In this document: positions 58,725 through 64,000 of the stretch, piece after piece
Numbering within the stretch: the first letter of the stretch is position 1
How the letters are laid out: every line of letters begins with the position of its first letter
Assembly: GCA_020740775.1 (NCBI GenBank)
Contig: JAHEWK010000008.1
Span: 186,001-250,000, forward strand
Reading direction: 5' to 3'
DNA length: 64,000 nt
Source of the DNA: Ilyonectria destructans
Lineage: Eukaryota; Ascomycota; Sordariomycetes; Hypocreales; Nectriaceae
Notes under the pieces: model-generated
Seen by the model: the letters and a program-made list of their open reading frames with translations, nothing else
Databases searched by the model: none
Told to the model about the DNA's origin: nothing
Program-made: the position numbers and the translations under genes

Positions 58725-59220
58725 TCATGAGCTCTTACCCGCAGTGCTCTTCTCCTCAGTACCTTTCGTCTTCGCCTGGTACTCATTTACCGTCGCCTCC
58801 AGACCGGCAATCGTTGCTGAAAACGCACATGGCGTTAGTTAATTTCCTTCATCACCAACTATTTTCCATCCGCGATACCGAATTGTAAAGGGAGGGGGAC
58901 CAAAGCATACCATCTCTGTCGGCGCGAATCTCATCGGCCTCGGCCTTTGCCCACGCCCAGTACGCGAATTGGTACGTAAACACAGCGAGGAGCAGCGTCT
59001 TGGCAACGGGCCGGGTGAACTGCCGGTAGAATAGAGCCTGCATAAGACGGAATTGTTAGGATTCGGAGGGGATTCTCGTCGGAGCTGGAGGGTCGCGGAT
59101 GCTGCGTACGGTTGGGTTGGCCGGCTTCTTGGTTGAATAGGCTCTCCTCGAGACTGTGTTGGCGTACGTCGTCATCGCGCGTAGGGTCGCCGCGGGCCGA
59201 AGTTTCGTAAGGGCCGTCAT
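58725..59220 (-). CDS. Small putative mitochondrial membrane protein (109 aa)
   Basis: Exons 59110-59220, 58911-59037 and 58725-58816; introns 72 and 94 nt; 110 codons with stop. The N-terminus (MTALTKLRPAATLRAMTTYA, then NTVSRRAYSTKK) lacks acidic residues and carries an R-x-Y-S type cleavage site, a good mitochondrial presequence. It is followed by ALFYRQFTRPVAKTLLLAVF and TYQFAYWAWAKAEADEIRAD, one membrane span followed by an amphipathic charged helix, then a short coiled coil (ATIAGLEATVNEYQAK). I recognise the pattern as a conserved small fungal protein but cannot name it. An in-frame ATG at 59355 would add 45 residues; I prefer 59220 because the presequence starts there. Divergent from RAMP4. 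Confidence 0.75.
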
Positions 59221-59724
59221 AGTCGTCGTCGTTATCGTCGTGTCGTTGCGCAATGGGTCTCTCGTCTCCCGCGGTCGTGCTATCCCAGCCTTCGTCTGAA
59301 CAGGCGCAAGCTGCACACCATCAAAGCTCAGCACCATCGATAAGCCGTTATCCATCTCACGTCACCAGCCACAATCCTTCGGCAAGGCTGCGATCTGCGT
59401 GGCGGTGCTGGACCCCTCCTTGTGGGGCCGGGAACGTGGCGGCCGGGGCAAAGAGGCCAGCGCAGCATGTGAGTGGTGGCCTTTCCCCTTGCACAGGCAG
59501 GGGCCATCAAAACACATGTCCCGAAATTCCACACGGCTGAAATCTGTCCCCTTGATCATCATCCGGTTCGCAGCTTGGCTACGTATTTAAACCACACTCA
59601 TTCAACCACCACGCGAACGTCAGTCAATCGCGATCCATTCAGGCCGGCCCGTGTCTTTTCCCATCTACCATCACCACCGCTGTTACTCTTGCCCATCTTT
59701 CCGGCATTTCCAACTACAGACAAC
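59221..59724. other. Divergent promoter region
   Basis: 504 bp between the small mitochondrial protein gene and RAMP4. Pyrimidine-rich near 59630-59720. No gene seen. Confidence 0.55.
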
Positions 59725-60106
59725 ATGGTGAGCTAGCTTCCCTGCGCATCCCTCCCTCCCAACAGGAGTTACACCCACCAGCTTGAAACTAACCGCTGTC
59801 GCGTGCTTCACAGGCGCAAACACCCGAGCAGCGACGCCGCAACGCAAAGTTCGCCAAGGATAATGAGTCCCGCATGGGCAAGTCCGAGGAGCAAGTAAAG
59901 AAGCGCGTCAAGGAGACGCCCAAGTCGCCCATCTCCATCTTCTGGCTCGGTACGTTGCTCCCCATTCCCTTCCCTGTGCTATAGCTGCTCCATGGTAGCT
60001 ATCCCTGTCTTGCGCATCAATCTAACATCTGCCACGTCTAGTTCTCCTCGGATTCATCATCTTCGGCGGACTGGTCTTCGAGGTCATCGCCAAATTCTTT
60101 AGCTAA
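59725..60106 (+). CDS. YSY6: Stress-associated ER protein RAMP4 / YSY6 (67 aa)
   Basis: Exons 59725-59727 (the ATG alone), 59814-59949 and 60042-60106; introns 86 and 92 nt; 68 codons with stop. The protein begins MAQTPEQRRRNAKFAKDNES, then RMGKSEEQVKKRVKETPKSP and ISIFWLVLLGFIIFGGLVFE, with the tail VIAKFFS. This is the full RAMP4/SERP1/Ysy6 layout: a short basic cytosolic part and a C-terminal tail anchor. The family associates with the Sec61 translocon and ribosomes and protects newly made membrane proteins under ER stress. The initiator codon forms its own coding exon, so a search for unspliced frames misses the start. Confidence 0.92.
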
Positions 60107-60497
60107 ACACTACGCACTTGTACTACAACCAAACACACATACACTTCCTATTCTTATGGGGGTGTCGGAGTCTTGAGCGAAGGGAGGCGGCCTGAGTTGT
60201 TGCTCATTGAGAACGTGGGAGATGCTCTGTTGCTAAAACCCCAGCAACAGGAGAGAGCGGGCGATACCTTGCTTCAGCGTTGACTGGAGTTTTTCTAGAT
60301 ATCATGGAATTTGTGAAACACCGGCGCAAAATGGAATGAACATAATCGGGCTCTTTCGAGAAGGGAAAAAAGCTAAATCAAAAAAATCAAATCGAGGGGT
60401 TTCTTTTGCTTTTGGTCTACCTGACGCCGTGCCACTAACCGTGTGAATGTTGATCTCAAGCAAAGCTTCCTTCGCCAGAATACGTCACCAAGGAACT
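60107..60497. other. Convergent intergenic region
   Basis: 391 bp between the RAMP4 stop and the SMAP-gene stop; A-rich near 60360-60400. No gene seen. Confidence 0.55.
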
Positions 60498-61821
60498 CTA
60501 GGCGCCCAGGCCGCGACGCTTACTGCCTCCCTCGTTCTTCATCTTCATACCAATCTCGAATTGTCGCTGGATCTCTGCTTCGGCCTTGGTCGAATCCGAC
60601 TTGCCCTTGGCGGCTTGCGAGGTCGGCGGCGCAGTGCCAGCTCCGGCCTTCTTGCCGCCCAAGAGGCGCAGGAACTTTGCCTGTCGAGCCGATCCCCCAT
60701 CAAGGTCATCAACCTGCCATTTTTCGGCCTCGACTGCTCCAGAGACTGCTTCTTCCACCTTCTTGCTCTTGTTCTTCTTTTCCTTTTTCGCGGAAGGCTC
60801 CTCGGTTGCGGGGGCCTCGACAGCATCGCCGGCACGCTTCCGCTTCTTCTCAGCCTTCTTTGCCTTCTTGTCGGACGTGTCGGCTTCGGCTTCGGCTTCA
60901 GTCTTTGAAGTTTCCTTCTCCTCTTGCTCGTCTACCTTTGCTTTCTTCGACTTCTTGGCCTTGGTCTTGGGCGCAGACTCCTCATCGGTATCTGGAGCAA
61001 GAGTCTTCTTGGACTTCTTGGACTTCTTCAGATCGATCTTGGGTCGGGACTCGGCGTGGGATGCGTCGCTACGTTCAGACGCGGCGTTGCTGAGGCGGCG
61101 TTGCTTCAGAAGGATCTCGTCGGCAGGGACGTCGGCAGGGACCTCCTCCATGGTAGGCTTCGTCTCGGCGACGGCGACTTCGCTCTCGGATTCGCCGTCT
61201 GATTCGCTATCAGAGGCAGCAGCATTGGAGGAGGCATCGGTGTCGGAGTCGAAGCTCGAGTCGGAGTCGGAGTCGGAGCTAGTCTTGGCACCTTTCTTCT
61301 TCTAGTGACATCATTCAGCATACCAAAACCATGAGACCCAAAGCCACGGGTTTTACCAACCTCGGCATCAACCAGTCGCTGATACTTGGCAGCAGCCTTC
61401 TTCGCATCAGCCAACAGTATCTTAGCCTTCTCCTGAAGCTTCTGGGAGCGCTCAAGGAAGTGTTCCTTTCGCTTCTCCTTCTTGCCGGGCTGTTTGGCCA
61501 GCTTCGACTTCTTGGTCTTTAGGTCGGCCTTTAGGTCGTCGGCCAGCTTTTCGGCAGACTTTGCCCTGGCCTTGCGATCGCGTTTAGCCTCTGCCTTGAC
61601 ATTGCGCTTCTTCTTTCGCTTCTCCATCTGAAGCTGTTTCTTGCTAAGCTTCTTTTTCGGTGGTGCATCTGCAGAATTCCAAGGTTAGAACCTTTGCTTG
61701 CATGGAAAAACAAGCAAAGCAGGCAGGCAAGCAAGCATTGGTGGTCAGGGACCGCCTCACCTTTCTGTATCTTTAGCTGGTCAGGGTTCTTCGCATCGCC
61801 GGGGGGCGTAGTCGGTGTCAT
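60498..61821 (-). CDS. Lysine-rich nuclear protein with SMAP-type C-terminal domain (390 aa)
   Basis: Exons 61761-61821, 61361-61668 and 60498-61301; introns 92 and 59 nt; 391 codons with stop. It starts MTPTTPPGDAKNPDQLKIQK; then follow long Lys/Arg/Glu helices (KKKRNVKAEAKRDRKARAKS), a Ser/Asp/Glu acid block near 125-160 and several KKSKK clusters. Near the C-terminus WQVDDLDGGSARQAKFLRLL, then GGKKAG and RQFEIGMKMKNEGGSKRRGL, match the small-acidic-protein (SMAP) domain seen in nuclear and nucleolar proteins. KKSKK runs are typical nuclear or nucleolar localisation signals. The exact function is not known. The second intron donor is the less common GTTGGT. Confidence 0.82.
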
Positions 61822-64000
61822 GGTGGGCGAATCAAGACACACAGCCTTGAAAATGGAGACAATATATGACGGAGAAAGCCTGACTTAAAGGAGCTGAGGG
61901 GGTGGGCTGTTGAGGGGGCGTGTGATGTTTCAATGGTGAAGTATGGCACAAGGCTGATGGATGTGCTTCATGCTGGAGGGGACGAGAATCACAATTGCAT
62001 CTTTTTCTGCCGGGCGGTGAGGAGGAGTGTCAGAGCTGCGGGTCGCACCATGTGTGAAGAAGGAGCGGCAGCGGCAGCAGGGGTGGGGGAGGTGGAGTCG
62101 GGCGTTTGCCAGAAGGTGCGAGGGAAGGGACGTTGCCTATTTAGGCAGTCGTGGGGCTTCTCCGCGTTCAGCTAAGGCATTCTCTCAATAGGTAGGTACC
62201 TACGTGACGAGACACCAGTTGGCAGTTGCACAACACATGTTGCCATTCGCAACTGCCGGTAGATGCATTACCTTGGGTGCCGTTGGGTAGGTACCTAATC
62301 CTAAGGGATCTGGATCATGCTCAATGCAGGCGTCTAATTGCTTAGGAGTAGGCGGTCAGAAGGTAGTTCCAGCCATGTGACCATCCATTCTGCGTTTTGT
62401 TGCATTTTGATGCGTCTATTCATACCTATCGAATGAGGCGTGCCATGTATCCCATGTATCTCGCGTATCTCATGTCCAGTGGCGTTGGAATTGTTCTCTG
62501 TCCTTACCCCCTTCCCCTGTGTCGGCCGCCGCAGTGGAGTTTTAATTCACGCCGTCGATTGCTTGTCATGCTCTCGGACAGTGGCTTTTTCTCTTACACA
62601 CTTCATCTCCGTGTCACGCTGGCGAGTGTTACATGGTGAAGTGGGAGAAATGATACAGTGAGTGCACTAATATGCACGGACTAGCCCACTCTGCCGCAGG
62701 CAAGAGCGACCCGACCCAGTAGAGCGGGTGGGTTCCTGTCGATTCTGCCTTGCGGCCGGGGGATCCGGGCAAGACGGGGCACTCGCACGGAGGGCACGGG
62801 CCACCACAACGTTATTCCCTCACTGTCGTCCCGTTATGCTGTGCGTTACAGCGCTACGCGTCACAGCATCATGTCGTCTCGAAGGCTGGGGATCTCCAAC
62901 TAGTACTGTTCTGTAACCTCTGTCGCTAACACTGGAGCTCGGCTGTTACTCTCTTCGGCCTAGGCTTAAGCTTTGGAGCCCTCGTCTGGCTTCACCGGCA
63001 CCTTAATTAACCCATGTCTTCGCCCTGGGTCTCTCTGCCGGCCCGTGGAGACGGACAGCAACTCCGTGCCGTTCGGGGTCCCAAGTGACGTATCTGGAAT
63101 GCACGTCGGGTTGACATACGAGAGAATACGTCAAGGAGATGGATGGTACGTACCCTGCCTCGACCCACCCAGCATGACCCTCGTGTTATGACAAACCCAG
63201 CCTCTGCACGGTGGAACATTGAGCTGCCAGGCCGTCGTCACACCTGGAGACGGTCTGTGAGTGCGAGAACATATCGCTTCTCAAAATATTTACACCTTCT
63301 GGGGTCCCTTGTTGAAAATCACCCGGCAGGGGGTAACCGAGACTTGAGTAAGCAGTATCTGATGCCTACGAAGGGTCCACTTGCCGAGACACGCCCCTCC
63401 ACCAGGCTTCACTCAATGATCGACGACTTGGCAAAGCATCGCAATGGCCCAGTCTTAGAATACGATGTTTATTCATATCTTGTGATTCTTTGTGTGTGCG
63501 CGCGCGAGTGTGTGTGTGTTGCGCGTGCTGTGGCAATTCACCAATCCCATCAAATCCCCCAACGCCCTCTCCAAGAATCAGAAATACCGAGTAGAAATGT
63601 TGTCTATGGTCAAAGAGGAGAAGTCCTCATTCAAAGTGTTTCCTCTACCAGCAAAGACGAGAAAATGAAAGAAAAAACCCTAGTGTTGTGTCCCACCACG
63701 AATGTCTGGGCACAAGAAAAGAAGCAGAAGAAGGAAATGAGGAACCCATTGAGTCCTGTCGTAAAAAAGACAAATATCCAAACGTCGTAACGAGCGGGGT
63801 ATAACGAAGTAATCAAGACTTGAAATACAGATCGTAATCGTGAGAAAACATTGCCGCGTACATCTTAGCTACCAAAGTCCGCTCAGAATAGCTGCCGTTG
63901 GGTTAGTAACAGTGCACTGCGTGTCTGATTGCCCCCGTTGGAAGAAGGTCGCTGTTTGACTCACTCGGCGGGTTGCTGCGGCCCTCCATCACCGGCGTTG
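61822..64000. other. 2.2 kb gene-free right end
   Basis: No convincing gene on either strand. It contains two TAGGTACCTA-type palindromes (62192-62203, 62288-62297) and a GT/GC-rich stretch near 63488-63530. The first 300 bp should be the promoter and 5' UTR of the SMAP gene. The open frame at 63143-63790 has Lys/Ser-rich chance-like composition and no clear start context. Confidence 0.55.
62192..62203. repeat. Palindrome GTAGGTACCTAC
   Basis: A perfect 12-bp palindrome; a related 10-bp TAGGTACCTA recurs at 62288-62297 and 23409-23418. Confidence 0.8.

Noticed and set aside
59221..59355. Upstream in-frame ATG at 59355 for the small mitochondrial protein
   Set aside because: It would place 45 unrelated residues in front of a well-formed presequence.
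63143..63790. A 215-codon + strand frame near the right end
   Set aside because: Lys/Ser-rich low-complexity tail and no clear start or intron signals.

Overview
The window is nuclear DNA from a filamentous ascomycete (Pezizomycotina). The gene set (eisosome protein EIS1, an RFX factor, RCY1, MID1, YOP1) and codon use point to a Sordariomycete. Most genes carry one to six short introns, usually 46-135 nt, with GTRNGT-type donors, CTRAY-like branch sites and YAG acceptors. I rebuilt the exon structures by hand. In every complete gene model except the ULD gene, the phases close and the summed exons are divisible by three. No rRNA, tRNA, CRISPR array or transposable element was recognised.

Layout. 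1-8.4 kb looks like an accessory patch: an ankyrin-repeat gene running off the left edge (-), a doubtful small ORF (+), and an unrecognised 386-aa protein (-) divergently paired with a 1407-aa NLR-like STAND protein (NACHT NTPase plus ankyrin repeats, +). After a 2.8 kb gene-free stretch, 11.2-62 kb is conserved housekeeping sequence. In order: an F-BAR/DEP/RhoGAP protein (RGD2-like, +), AP-3 delta (APL5, -), COQ10 (+), a coiled-coil protein with a fungal ubiquitin-like domain (-, broken by a C9 tract), a 5.5 kb gap, EMC2 (-), a TRM140/METTL2-type tRNA m3C methyltransferase (+), a Tyr_phosphatase3 family phosphatase (-), EIS1 (+), a Frag1/DRAM/Sfk1 membrane protein (-), a secreted His-rich protein (-), CDK7/KIN28 (+), RCY1 (-), aspartokinase HOM3 (-), an RFX transcription factor (-), YOP1 (+), MID1 (+), a small putative mitochondrial membrane protein (-), RAMP4/YSY6 (+) and a lysine-rich SMAP-domain protein (-). 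The last 2.2 kb shows no gene.

Shared themes are membrane traffic and cortex organisation (AP-3, RCY1, EIS1, F-BAR RhoGAP, YOP1, Sfk1-like) and ER biogenesis (EMC2, RAMP4, YOP1). These genes are neighbours, not an operon; several are divergent or convergent pairs with short shared intergenic DNA.

Most worth a second look: the NLR/unknown-gene divergent pair; a 124-nt exon-like coding block alone in the 5.5 kb gap; the C9 frameshift; two genes whose start codon is split from or isolated by an intron; in-frame alternative splice sites in APL5 and TRM140; and a RhoGAP domain apparently lacking its arginine finger.
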